The translations under genes were made by a program, and so were the position numbers. Below are positions 44,690 through 55,792 of a stretch of 64,000 bases of DNA, piece by piece. Below the pieces are notes generated by a model, which ran no database searches, was not told where the DNA came from, and saw only the letters and a list, made by a program, of their open reading frames with translations. Positions within the stretch are counted from its first letter, which is position 1. The number at the start of each line of letters is the position of its first letter. Origin of the DNA: Amblyomma americanum (Eukaryota; Arthropoda; Arachnida; Ixodida; Ixodidae); assembly GCF_052857255.1 (NCBI RefSeq), contig NC_135498.1:84902639-84966638 (forward strand), written 5' to 3'.

Positions 44690-46800
44690 GTCAACGGTTT
44701 GAACATTATGCGCCCTGCTTCGCGACGCTTTTTTTTCGTATCGCTTTGTATTTACATAGCGCCCCTTTGCAGTGCTTTTCTAATTGAAATTTGCGACTTT
44801 TTGCAGCGTCATGCGGGAAGTGCGACTAGCTGTGACGCATACCGACGCGGTTTTAATTGTGAGAAGAGAGGCGGTTGGGGAACGTTTCAGACATGCAAAA
44901 CTGAATGATTTTTCCAGCCAGGCCGTACCCTTTCATATAACATTGTTTACACCACGGAGATGCCTATTCCGGAGTAGACGCTCAGAAACCTGCAAAAACC
45001 TTTTTGCAGAGAGGGTGCACACACGCAACACGCGTACAGTCGGCAGCACCTGCAATGATTACAACGTGAACATTTTGGCAAATTTATGTGTGGTAGGGAG
45101 GAGAATTAGAGAGAAAGAAATGACACTCGCAGAAGTTTTGATTACAGAACAGACAATTCGATGCCGATGCGGCAAATTCTGGGTTCACTACTTTGGAGCC
45201 AGAGGCGCGCTTTTTAAATCACTTTCATTCCATTGTGCTAGGTTCGTCGCCATACAAATCAAGAAAGCAGAGGCGAATGCCCCAGTAGTTTTAGGCCGAT
45301 TCTCAGGACGGTGTATTGCAGCAGAGGCTTAGCAGAAAAAAGCAAGAAGGGGATCCTTTCTACCGGCAACTATCTCAAGGTAACTGGAAAGTGCATCTTT
45401 GAAAGGTGGTTAACCTTTACCTCATGACAATCGGTCTACACCGTTAGCCCTGATTACACAAACCCGATAGCTTCGGAGCGGGCTGAACAAGGTAGCCCAC
45501 TCGATGAGTGCGTTTTTAGCTACATGAACTCGATTTTAGCGAGTCGAGACCGGTTGGCATGCCTCGATGCGCGCGCTGGTGAAGAGCGGGCCCTCTGAGG
45601 AACCTTATGACCCGTTCAACTGACGCGAAAAAAGCGTCGAGCAGTGCGTTGAGTGCGAGCAGTGGCAGCCTTCAGAGCTTAGGCACGTCACTGGTGTTTC
45701 AGGAACTGAAAGAGTCAAGCGAAAAACAAGTTCGCATCTATCCTCTCACGTACCCGACTCTTCGACTCGACAGCGTTTATAGCACATCGCGGCAGGGTCG
45801 GGTTGAGTGAACCTACTGCATGAGGTTGAGTTGATTGGATCCGACCCGTCGACTCTCGAAACGACTAGGTGCGCGTTAACTTGAACCCAGGATTTGGTTT
45901 TAGACCCGAAAACTCGAGTAAGCCCTGCCCTGTCGGGTTCATGTAAACGCTGCTGTTGGCTGAATGCCTTCTTTGATGTGTATTTGCCGCTCCCTTCTTG
46001 AACTGCTGTCACTTGAGTCATTGCACCTCTGCATTGGGGAATGAACAATGCCGTTTTACCAACACGTTCTGAAAGGGGACGCACATTCCTGTGAGCCACA
46101 TGTAGTTTTAATCACAAACAATGCCTTATTGTGTGGCGGCCACAAGGGAAGAGGGTTGGAGGAGCTTTCGGGCTGGACCTGCCTTTTTGGGTGTGATACT
46201 TCTTTTTGTGGGCTATGCAGATGCTACAGAATCCAGTGAAATCACTCCACAACGTGGAGCAAAAAAAGAAAAGCAAAAATCATTTCGAAATACATCCCAA
46301 TCACGGAAAAAGGAAAGAAACAAGCCAAGTTCGCCGAAGTTGTGAGAGGATTCTGCGAGCACGAACATAGACAAGTGAAAGGTTAATGGTAGGGTGTAGT
46401 AAATACAAAACAATTTGGCGCTAGGCGTAGCCATGTGACATTCAATTTGGCACGAATTTCAAACCCCCGCAGGAAATATATCCACAACATAAAGAGCCTG
46501 TAAAGCGTAAATACTAGTTTCCATATGGATGAAAATTGCGTTTTAACAATAACTTAAGAAAAAGGAAGAAAATGTTTCGGATAAAAATTTGATATTTAGT
46601 TCAGTCTTTTTTTACGAGAGGACAAAAAAAAACGACTTATCTAAAGCCGCTGTTTTTCTGCATATTTACGTCTGATTTGTAAAAAAATAGTGAAACAAAA
46701 ATCCCTCCGCAACATTTCCTCTATTCAATAAAGAAGACCCTGCCACAAACCGCATTAATATAGAACCATATTTAATACGCTATAGCTGCTGAGACTTCCC
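44690..46800 (+). repeat. Four-copy block R, copy 3 (forward)
   Basis: The longest clean copy, with no SINE. It matches copy 1 (24470-26230) directly and copies 2 and 4 as reverse complement; its left edge 44690-44870 matches 52560-52380 reversed (cgccctgcttcgcgacgc, gcgacttttt-gcagcgt). Open frames such as 44784-45332 (182 codons) are not preserved in the other copies, so I do not call a gene. The putative TIR element occupies 45443-45955. Confidence 0.85.
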
Positions 46801-47576
46801 ATGTATTTCCTAAGGAAATACAATTTGGTGAAATCAGTGGTGAACCGCCAGCTTTGCGTGGAGCTTACTCTAGGCGTAGAGAACGGCGAAAAACAAACAA
46901 ACAAAGGAAACAAAACTAACACGACTCTGCCAGAGTGACAATGCAGGGATCGGCGCCACAATGGAGAGAGAGGTCTCTCCCTCACCATTGAGGAAATGGA
47001 TTATCCACTTTCATCCACAACCCCCTGCTTTGTCACATTGGCAGAGTCATAAGAATAGACCGACGACATTGGTTTAGAAGGCGGTCCTTCACTCAAAGCC
47101 AAAAAGGGCTAAAAGGAGGTGTGAGGTTAGTCTCTTTGGGACGAACTGATTTGCCACAACCATGTCCTTTTCGGGATCAACTTTAAAGGGTGCAACTGTT
47201 GGTCCCCCAAGAAAAGGGTGCAACAATTTGTCCCCGGGAGCAGCCTTTTCAATAAAGATTACAAACGATACCACAAGAAAGGAAACAGAAATCAACACAG
47301 AAGAAAATACCAGGATTAGATTAGAACTACCACCGTTGGATTTGGAACTAAGCGCGGATGTAACCAGGCCACCACAGCAGACAGTGCGGATAAAGTAAAA
47401 GCCTTATATACGGATCACACACAATGTTTTGGTTAACGCTCGCAGTTTAGATGAATAGATAAAGATGAGGAGGGAAAGGCAGGGATGTTAACCAGAAAGG
47501 GGTTCCGGTTGGGTACCCTGCACTGGGGAAGATGAATTAGGGGACTAAAAGGAGTTTAAATAAACGTGTTGCTAAG
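46801..47576. other. No gene recognised
   Basis: Contains a 78-codon forward frame (47162-47398) rich in Thr, Pro and Glu without a domain, and a short match to block SD4 at about 47060-47100 (gacattggtttagaaggcggtcc). Nothing else is recognised. Confidence 0.3.
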
Positions 47577-47893
47577 TATGGTGATTTTTCGACTACTGAT
47601 CCGGAGTTCCCGGGTTCGAACCCGGCCGCGGCGGCTGCGTTTTTATGGAGGAAAAACGCTAAGGCGCCCGTGTGCTGTGCGATGTCAGTGCACGTTAAAG
47701 ATCCCCAGGTGGTCTAAATTATACCGGAGACCTCCACTACGGCACCTCTTCTTCCTTTCTTCTTTCACTCCCTCCTTTATCCCTTCCCTTACGGCGCGGT
47801 TCAGGTGTCCAGCGATATATGAGACAGATACTGCGCAATTTCCTTTCCCCGAAAAACGAATTATTAATTATTAATTATTATTATGGTGATTTT
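47577..47893 (+). mobile_element. tRNA-derived SINE with 12-bp target-site duplication
   Basis: The direct repeats tatggtgatttt at 47577-47588 and 47882-47893 flank the SINE body. The body starts inside the tRNA-like head (cgactactgatccggagttc), carries a perfect B box (cgggttcgaacccg) and ends tcctttccccgaaaaacg with a (ATT)n tail. The 5' end lacks about 25 bases of the full head, a mild 5' truncation typical of LINE-driven retroposition. Confidence 0.9.
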
Positions 47894-49309
47894 CTGGTCA
47901 TATGATTTTGCACCAAGCTAAGGTAAGGCTTAAAGTATACGCAGAGTGGTTTAAATCGACTTTTGGCCAAAAAAAGAAGTGTCGAACCACCCATACATAC
48001 CAGCCGTTAGTTGGAAATTGCAAATCTTTGTTTTCTTTTCATTTTTTTTGGATAAGGTGCTCTTATTTTGTAGCAACAGGCAACTGCTCATTGGGGCCTG
48101 TTGAAAACTTATACAGAAGGCCCTGGTTTTCTTTTTCTTGGGTGAATACTGCAGCCAAAGATGGAACCCATGACGCCACGAGCAAAATACCTATTAGCGT
48201 CGTCTACAACTGGATCCTCCGAACAGTAATTGGAGCAATGGAAATGCACCAGCGACGAGTTTTCTCAATGTATATGACACATTTACACTGACATCAAAAC
48301 CAGCCTTCAGTTGATTAGTTGTTACTATCTGCGTGTGCACTTAGAATTTCATACCATAGCGATGCACCCACCACAGCGCAACTTTTACATTTTACCTGTG
48401 GTGTTTTCCCGATGCTGTTGTTTTCCTTGTGCTGTTTTCTCGCTGCTCTCTTTTCGCGCGCTTTTTTGAAGGCCGCTGTCTTTCTCTGCGTTGTTCTTTC
48501 GCGACCCCTGCAGAATGTTTCTATATATGCGGTAGGAAACCTGCGACGTCATGAAGATCAAAATTCTGTTGGCTTGAAGAGTTGAATACTTATACGCGCT
48601 CAACTGGGCCACAAAATCTGGACAAGGGTTTATATTTTGCACGGCTTTAACCACAACGAGAGTGGTGCAGAACAACGATAAATTCAGCGTGGATTCAAAT
48701 GTTGGCCACATTTAATCGATTTGCTCCGGACGGTGGGAATGGTTTGTTTTGATTGCAGGAAGTTCTTTACAGACGATATTTTGAAGAGTACTGCATGCCA
48801 GCCATATATATTTCATGCAAAATTACTAGAGATATCAATTCTTCAATAATTGTAGGTTTAAAACGTCCCACTGAATTACGTGGTGCTCGAAACTGGCGGT
48901 GCACATGTGGTGTTAGTTTCTACTGTACAAGAAAGATGAGTACGAATATCATGCGGATTGGTGTAGTATTTTGGAGGCTACGGCCTGAGAACTAGCATAG
49001 GACAGAAACATTAGCTGAATTTTAGGAGCTTATAAATACCAGCGACTCGTTTCAAAGCAACAACGCGTGCTAACTACATTGATTTAAAAGTTTTCTTGCG
49101 TTGGGTAATAAGAAGTGTGATAAATTTCTACTGATGTTTCCAGCCCAAGTAACCAAGAAGTTAAAACAGCTGTCGTGTTTCTTGGTTTTCTATTCGAAAG
49201 ATGTTTAACCTTAAGCACGGAACCCTCGACAAGTGTAGGCACGCCTGCTATAGTCGGACACAGCTCAAGAACCCAGTGGATTTTCCAAGTCTAAGGACTC
49301 TTTCCAGCC
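47894..49309. other. No gene recognised
   Basis: A 129-codon forward frame at 47902-48291 and others are open but show no domain. The interval is A/T-rich with T runs at 48040-48050. Sequence from about 49200 leads into block SD4. Confidence 0.3.
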
Positions 49310-50480
49310 GAACGGCGCCGGCCGATTTTCGTGACACTGCTAGTGTGACTAAAGATGGAGTTTTTATGAAAGGGGGTCATTATTTCTTTCTATGGAAAGA
49401 GCTAGACTCTTTCCTTGACTGTGGCGCCACTTCGTGCATTTTCATGCTGCAGGGTCATGAGAAACGGCGGTCGCCATTGGCTGGAAGGTGGTCCTTCCAC
49501 AGACATAAGCCACAGCGTTCTTATGTTGTATAGGAGTGTTGACGCCGATGAAAGTGTAAAGACCTCCTCATTCGACGAAAGAACAAGGACTTATTTCTTG
49601 ATATAGTGCTTACCGTGCTGGTATCGCATGGGAAAAACACGCTTCAATGATTCCCCAAATGTTCAGTTAAGAGGCTTGCAGGGTAAAATAAAGTATTTCT
49701 GGTATTAAACACTACGCTTATGCTTTGAGAGGTGAAATATAAATGGAGCAGCAGTGTAGTTGCGCGATATCTCTTACGACGCATACAGCATAACCACGAG
49801 CGTTAGCTAGGACCACGTGGCCGGTTTGGGCCTGTGGATGCGCCATGGGTTTTGAACGTAAGCTTCAGACATGCACCTACGATTGTTAAGAGAGTTCACA
49901 GCTGAAATTTTATGCAGGAATGACATCGAAACTTTCAGAGTCTATAGCGTGTCTAAATACAGTTCGATTTTAATGCGGTTTGTGGCAGCCTTTTCTTCAT
50001 TACGGAATAGAGTTATTGTTGCGGCCAGATTTATTTTTTTGAGTCGTATTTTTTACAGATCAGAGGTAACTGTGAGGAAAATTTATGGTTTCATATATGT
50101 CGTTCTTTCATTTCATCTGGCAAAACAACTTAACTAAATATAGAAATATTGTCTGCGACTTTTCCACCCCTTTTGCAGCAATAGCTACACTACGCTACGT
50201 CATCGGCCCTTCAACGTGGCACCACTTGAGCTCAGTGGCGGCGCCGTTGGTCACGTGGGTTGATCACGTGGTTCGGCCTTTGGTCAAGTGGGTCGCTTGC
50301 CTGGTGCGGAGCAGCTGCTGCTGCCTGCGGCGCGGTGCGAAGAGCCGACACAGCTGTCCGCCTGCGCCGTATCACGCGGGACGAAGATGAAGGCGGAACG
50401 CCCAGCGAAACTGAGCGGCGAAAGACTCACTTTGCAACTCGCCTGATCGAATTCCAATCGGCCTGATGTAGCTATCGCGT
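49310..50480 (+). repeat. Duplicated block SD4, second copy (uninterrupted by Gypsy element 2)
   Basis: Matches 29880-30400 and then 36090-36400, so the 30869-36084 Gypsy insertion is absent here; the join reads acatgcacctacgattgttaag at about 49868-49889. A G/C-rich segment at 50205-50450 is related to the SINE-like sequence at 30500-30720. Confidence 0.8.
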
Positions 50481-52620
50481 GACTCTAGGTTTAACCAGGG
50501 CTAAAGCACAGCCATTTCGTTTCTTGATTGTAAAACCCAATTTTCGTCAACATTGAAACTAGGATTTGCGTTTTACAGGCGGCTGCGTTTTTATGGAGGA
50601 AAAACGCTAAGGCGCCCGTGTGCTGTGCGATGTCAGTGCACGTTAAAGATCCGCAGGTGGTCGAAATTATTCCGGAGCCCTCCACTACGGCGCCTATTAC
50701 TTCCTTTCTTCTTTCACTCCCTCCTTTATCCCTTCCCTTACGGCGCGGTTCAGGTGTCCAACGATACATGAGACAGATACTGCGCCATTTCCTTTCCCCC
50801 AAAAACCAGTTATTATTGTTATTATTATTTACAGGCTCAGAAATTTGTAGATCAATTCTATGCAACGACAATTCACGCTAAATAAAGCATGCTTCGGGGC
50901 TCAAGCTGCCGTCAGACTATTATGTCGCTACTACACTCTACCATCACCCTTTTTTTTAAGTTCGTGGGCTCTACGTTTTTCTGAGAACTTGGACAGACTT
51001 GACAGCTTTCTTTTCTTTTTTTGTTGCTTAAGCTGCATTTTTGAGGTATTTCTGCTTTTCTTTTTGCTTGACCTTGCGGTGCGATTTCATGTGATTGTCA
51101 AGGTTCTCCACAGCCAACAAAAAGGAAATGGTACACAAGTCCAACCCCAAAGGGTGCCCCCAAGACCCCCGTCCCCTGGCCCAGATGATAAGGTATTGTT
51201 TGCATCAAAGCACAGGTGACTCAAAGAATAATAGGTTCCTATTCAAGATGATGTAGGAGAACAGCACTGTTTCTTCCACAACACAGGGGTGCATTGACTC
51301 ATGTGGTAGCACGTGAAGAATACAGTGGCAAATAAACCTCAAACTGGGCCCTGCAGCCAATTGCAGCGTTTACATGAACCCAACAGGGCCGGTTTCAACC
51401 TACTCCCCAACGAGTAGGCTGACTCAACTCCACCTCGCACCGATGTGCTATAAACTCAGTCGAGTCGAAGACTCTGGTAGGTGAGAGGATAAATGCGAGC
51501 TTCTTTTTCGCTTCCGCTGTGACTCCTTCGAATCAACAGTGGCGTTCCTCATCCTTGAAGGCTGGCACTTCTCGCACACAATGAGCAGCTCAATCCTTCG
51601 GTCGCTGCAATTTAGGGTGCCTCAATGGGCCCACTGCCCCGATGGCGCGCGCATCGAGGCAATCTAACATGTCTCGACCCGCTAAAATTAAGTTCATGCC
51701 GTCGTCAAGTGGGTTGACCTTGCTCAGCTCGACCCCGGACTCGACCCGATGCTATCGGGTTCGTGTAAATAGGGCTATTTGTGTAGACCGATTGTCATGA
51801 GATAGAGGTCAACCCCCTTCATAAGACAGACTTGCCAAGTTACCTTGAATCACTTTGAGATACTTGCCATTGTCCTCAGCAGAGAGAGAAAGGGTCCTCT
51901 TCCAGCTTTTCGTGCTATACCTCTGCTGCGCTACAATCTCGTGAGAACCAGTCGAAGCCAACTGGGACATCCGTAACTGCATTCTTGATTTGTAGAGCGG
52001 CGAACCGCGGACGATTTCTCGCAGGTGATTTATAAAGCGCGCCTAGGGCCCCGAACTAGTGAACCCAGATTGGCTCGGACCGCTATCGAAATTTCAGTTC
52101 TCTGATCAAATATTTGGTGAAGGGTGAATATTTGCTCTCTAATTCTCTTCCCGACCAGGCATATCTCTGCCAAAATGTTAACGTTGTAATTAGGGCAGGT
52201 GCTGGCAACTGTACGCGGGTTCGGCGTGGCTGCACTCTCTCGGCATGAAGGAAGCTTTTAGGATTGTCAGCCCCTGCTATAGAATTGAAATCTCCGCGCT
52301 TTAAACAATGCGACGTCAAAGGGGCATGCCCTGTCTGGCAAAATCATCTAGGTTTACTTGAGAAAAAGTTTCCCAGGTCTCAAGCGTTCCCCAGCCGTCT
52401 TTCTTCTAATAATTAGAGCTGCCTCGGTATGCGTCAAACACGGTCGCACCTCCTGCACCACGCTGCCAAAAGTCGCATATTTCAAGCGCAAAAGCCCTCC
52501 GCAGGAGCGCTATATAAATCCTAAGCGATACAGAAATAACATTGCGAAGGAGTGCGCGTAATGAGACTTTACCGCAAACCAGAGTAGATTTTGAATTTTT
52601 GCCTTCAAACCCTTGACGTT
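50481..52620 (-). repeat. Four-copy block R, copy 4 (reverse)
   Basis: Reverse orientation; matches copy 2 (36400-37620) directly and copy 3 as reverse complement out to the far end (52380-52620 against 44870-44675). It contains a SINE insertion at 50581-50827 and the putative TIR element at 51357-51777. Reverse-strand landmarks include gaacgcttgagacctggg and gcaggtgctggcaactgt on the plus strand. Confidence 0.85.
50572..50836 (+). mobile_element. 5'-truncated SINE with 9-bp target-site duplication
   Basis: The repeats tttacaggc at 50572-50580 and 50828-50836 flank a SINE that starts at ggctgcgtttttatggagg, lacking the tRNA head, and ends with (ATT)n. The empty site is seen in block R copies 1, 2 and 3 (for example gcgttttacaagctc at 36447-36461). 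This is a clean insertion younger than the duplication. Confidence 0.93.
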
Positions 52621-52931
52621 ATGCCAATGGGTCGAAGACATTGGTTGGATGGTCTCCTTTGAGGTGTACTGCCAGTTTTAGGTAGAAAAGAGTGCACGTG
52701 GCTGTCGCGGACACTAGGATCAGCACGCATATTTTTATTATTTTCGAGAAATAAACCAGTAATGGCAACTGTGTCCAAAACAGCAGAAATTCGATTGTGC
52801 AGTGGCGAAATTTGCGTTCAAAGTCACCATGAGTGGCAAAAGGAAGATCCCAGTGTGTTTGCAAACGGCACCTCTTTTACCCAAGTTTGACTTGTTTAGA
52901 TGTGAAATTATTAGCAGTAACGGAGACATAA
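52621..52931. other. No gene recognised
   Basis: Spacer between block R copy 4 and block SD1 second copy. A short gacattggttggatggtc motif echoes block SD4. No coding evidence. Confidence 0.3.
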
Positions 52932-54186
52932 AAGTGAGTACTTCTGCTGCAATTTAGTTAAATATTGCTACGAGGTTGTTAAAGTGGCATGAAAAACAGA
53001 CCAGCAGATTAACGTGGAACTTAAAGAAACTCAGTATTGGGCTGACTAGCGAAAATAAATGAACTGAAGAGTTCTGAGTCGGCGATAGGAATAAACGGGC
53101 TCGGCGGTCATCGAAGAAGAGCAACGTTCGAGATAAGATGCTAATACCAACTGTTACAACCTGGAATAATATATAAATAGTAGCAGGTAGCTGCCATCCT
53201 TCGAGACAACGATCGTTTATCTCGAGTAGCAGAGTGATACTCCGCGCTCCGACGGGTTTGAAAGTGGACAAATAATTTCTCTATCAGAAAAGCATTCACC
53301 GGTTGCTTGAACGAAAATTAAGGTCAACAAAAGCAAAGACAAAGAAAAATAAACATTAAGAGCGCAAAAATTGAGAGCACAAAAAGATTTCCACTGAGTC
53401 CGCGGTGTCCAAGCGGCCTCCACACTCATACCCGGTTCCTGGGATTGTATTCGTTTCAGGGCAGTGTTGCCAGATAGCGCGCAGTGGCATAGCCAAAATA
53501 TACAAAAGTTGTTGCCAAAAAATAGCCAACCCTGCATCAAGGCCAAGACAATTAGGAGCCAAAAAAGTAGCCAACGTTGTTGTTACAAAATTACCGTCAC
53601 ATCTGCCATTGCAAAGTGACACGAACATTTTTTTTATTTGCATTTTAAACTTCAAAAACGGAAAAACCAAACAGATCCGGTGACACCGCAGAAAGTGAAG
53701 CATATCACATATGCGTCAGCTGATATTCTTCAATAACACCACTAATCGTAAGTGACTGCGCTTCATATTTTCAAAGAAGATTATGCTTGGCTCAAAATTT
53801 CTGCGGCAGCCATCATACACCGTTGGTAAAGCGTTGTTGGGGGTGCAGTCTCGCCAGGTGGCCAGAAATGCGGGTCATTTTACGCTTCGCACCTTGCGGT
53901 CTCCCCTCTTGTGTTCAGAGCATGGGTGCGAACACGATGTGCACAGTTTATTAATAGTCTTCAAACCCAACTAGGCAAGCAAATCTGTCAAAGTGTTTGT
54001 TTTTCAATTAGTAAATATGAGCATGTAAATTGCAGATGCCGGAATTAAGCGAGTACCATGCGTTTCCAGTATCCGAGCTTGGCGTCAGTCGTAGAGCCAT
54101 CGAGTGGGCACCAGCTCAACCCCCCCCCCCCCCCTCTCCCTCGCCATGCATGGCGCTGGCTCGGCAGATGGCGCGCGTATCTGCGC
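52932..54186 (+). repeat. Duplicated block SD1, second copy
   Basis: Partner of 17353-18580. Similarity stops at 54186 in the middle of gcgcgtatctg(c/g)gcc, where the I-like LINE begins; the first copy continues there without a LINE, so this is the insertion point. Confidence 0.85.
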
Positions 54187-54384
54187 CTTTTTTTTTTTGG
54201 ATCGTGACGCCGTTGGAGGAGGACGCCTTTTTTCGGAGCTCCAGCGACTACGTCCGGAGTTAAGAGCTTTTTGGACCGACGACGACGAAGTTGTTCTGTA
54301 TCAGAACGCTGCCTTCACGTCTCTGCAGTTTTTTGGTAATTTGTGCTATAATCTGGAAGGCGCCGCTCCCTTTTTGCCACGGCG

Positions 54385-55749
54385 ATGGAAGTGAAGGCTG
54401 CTAGGCCTCTATTGGGACCCGGTGGGTCGGCAGCAGCCGCCCAGAGGAAGCGCCTGCACCGCCAGAGTGACTCGAGCAGCCAGGGCACTGTTGTGTACTC
54501 GGTGCCCAGTGAAGACTCCTCGTCCTCGGCCGACGACGGTTTCATACCGGTTGTTGGCAAGAAGGCCAAGCGCAAACTGTGTAGACAAGTCGAATCGTCC
54601 TCATCTAGCACGTTAATGGTGTCCTCATCAAGAACGTCAACGATCATCATGGCACAAAGTTCCTCGGCGCATACAGCCGTGTTTGTGCCGTCGAACCCAA
54701 CGGACAACATGAACCTACTGAACAAGCAAGCCATCTGTGTTTTTCTGGAGAGCCTCGTACCGGGAGGCATTAAAGATGTCAGAATCAACCCGTTCAAAAA
54801 CGTCATTGCCATTGATGTGGTGGAGCAAAGTGCACTAGAGAGTTTAAAAGCAATCACCAATCTCGGCAACATCAGTGTACGCCCCCTTATTCTCCAGGAC
54901 TGCGGCACTACGGCAGGCGTAATCTACAACGTCGACATCGCCATCAGTGATGCAGATTTGCCGATGTTGGTCAAGCCGGCAACCAACGGCATTTTCATCA
55001 TTCAAATTCAGCGGTTAGGAAGATCTACTTGCATTAAGCTGACCTTCAAGGGTGACTGCATACCATCGTACGTGAAGGTTGGACACTTTCGCCATCCAGT
55101 TCCACCTTTTGTGCCTAAGCCAATTCAATGCAGGAAGTGCATGAGGATCGGCCACGTGAGCAGCGTCTGCATCAACTCCATCGTGTGCCCGCGATGCTCC
55201 GAGTCACACGGCGGTGACGTTTGCCGCGCGACTACCTTGAAGTGCGCCAACTGCCATGGTCCTCATGACTCTTCCTCGAAAGACTGCCCCCGCCTCAAGA
55301 CCGAGCGGGCGGTACTGAAGCAAATGGTGCGAGACCATTCTACGCACAAAGAAGCCGCCGCAAAGGTGCGGCGACGTCGTTTGCGCCACCGAAGGTCGTC
55401 AAAGAAAGCAGTCACATTTGAGAAGAATGCCTCAAACGCATCTGCAGCTTGTCCGCCCCCATCAAAACCCGTACCAAAACAAGGGAGCCCGGCGCTTGGT
55501 GAGGCTGAACCTGTTGCATCAGATTCAACTTGGCCACCACTGCCAAAGCCTTCTACGCCTACAGGGTCAGGGATGTTGGCGCACTCAGGGCAGTGCGCAG
55601 CGCCTACGACTGATCCAGCCAACAGGCACGATCAAGGTCATGGCCCAGATATGCAAGTGATTGCAATGATAACGTCACTAATGAATGCCATGCGTGCTCC
55701 GCTTTCCAGCCTACGCATGCCAGCAGCAAAAAGCGCACTTCAGTACTAG
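54385..55749 (+). CDS. LINE ORF1 (Gag-like RNA-binding protein)
   Basis: An open frame of 454 codons. After a Ser-rich N-terminus comes a region around residues 115-230 with GGIKDVRINPFKNVIAIDV and VYNVDIAISDADL-type repeats (RRM-like in this LINE group), then three zinc knuckles: CRKCMRIGHVSSVC, CPRCSESHGGDVC and CANCHGPHDSSSKDC (about 250-305). The C-terminus has a basic patch (RRRRLRHRRSSKK) and a Pro-rich tail. The protein binds LINE RNA. The frame is fully open although ORF2 is broken, so the copy is not very old. ORF2 starts 43 bp after its stop. Confidence 0.88.
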   Translation: MEVKAARPLLGPGGSAAAAQRKRLHRQSDSSSQGTVVYSVPSEDSSSSADDGFIPVVGKKAKRKLCRQVESSSSSTLMVSSSRTSTIIMAQSSSAHTAVFVPSNPTDNMNLLNKQAICVFLESLVPGGIKDVRINPFKNVIAIDVVEQSALESLKAITNLGNISVRPLILQDCGTTAGVIYNVDIAISDADLPMLVKPATNGIFIIQIQRLGRSTCIKLTFKGDCIPSYVKVGHFRHPVPPFVPKPIQCRKCMRIGHVSSVCINSIVCPRCSESHGGDVCRATTLKCANCHGPHDSSSKDCPRLKTERAVLKQMVRDHSTHKEAAAKVRRRRLRHRRSSKKAVTFEKNASNASAACPPPSKPVPKQGSPALGEAEPVASDSTWPPLPKPSTPTGSGMLAHSGQCAAPTTDPANRHDQGHGPDMQVIAMITSLMNAMRAPLSSLRMPAAKSALQY

Positions 55750-55792
55750 ACGCGCCACATCCAGTTCTCGCGGCTCTAGAGTAGAAGGAATC

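Noticed and set aside
44784..45332. 182-codon forward frame in block R copy 3
   Set aside because: Not preserved in copies 1, 2 and 4 of the same block, which carry stops and indels across it; no domain.
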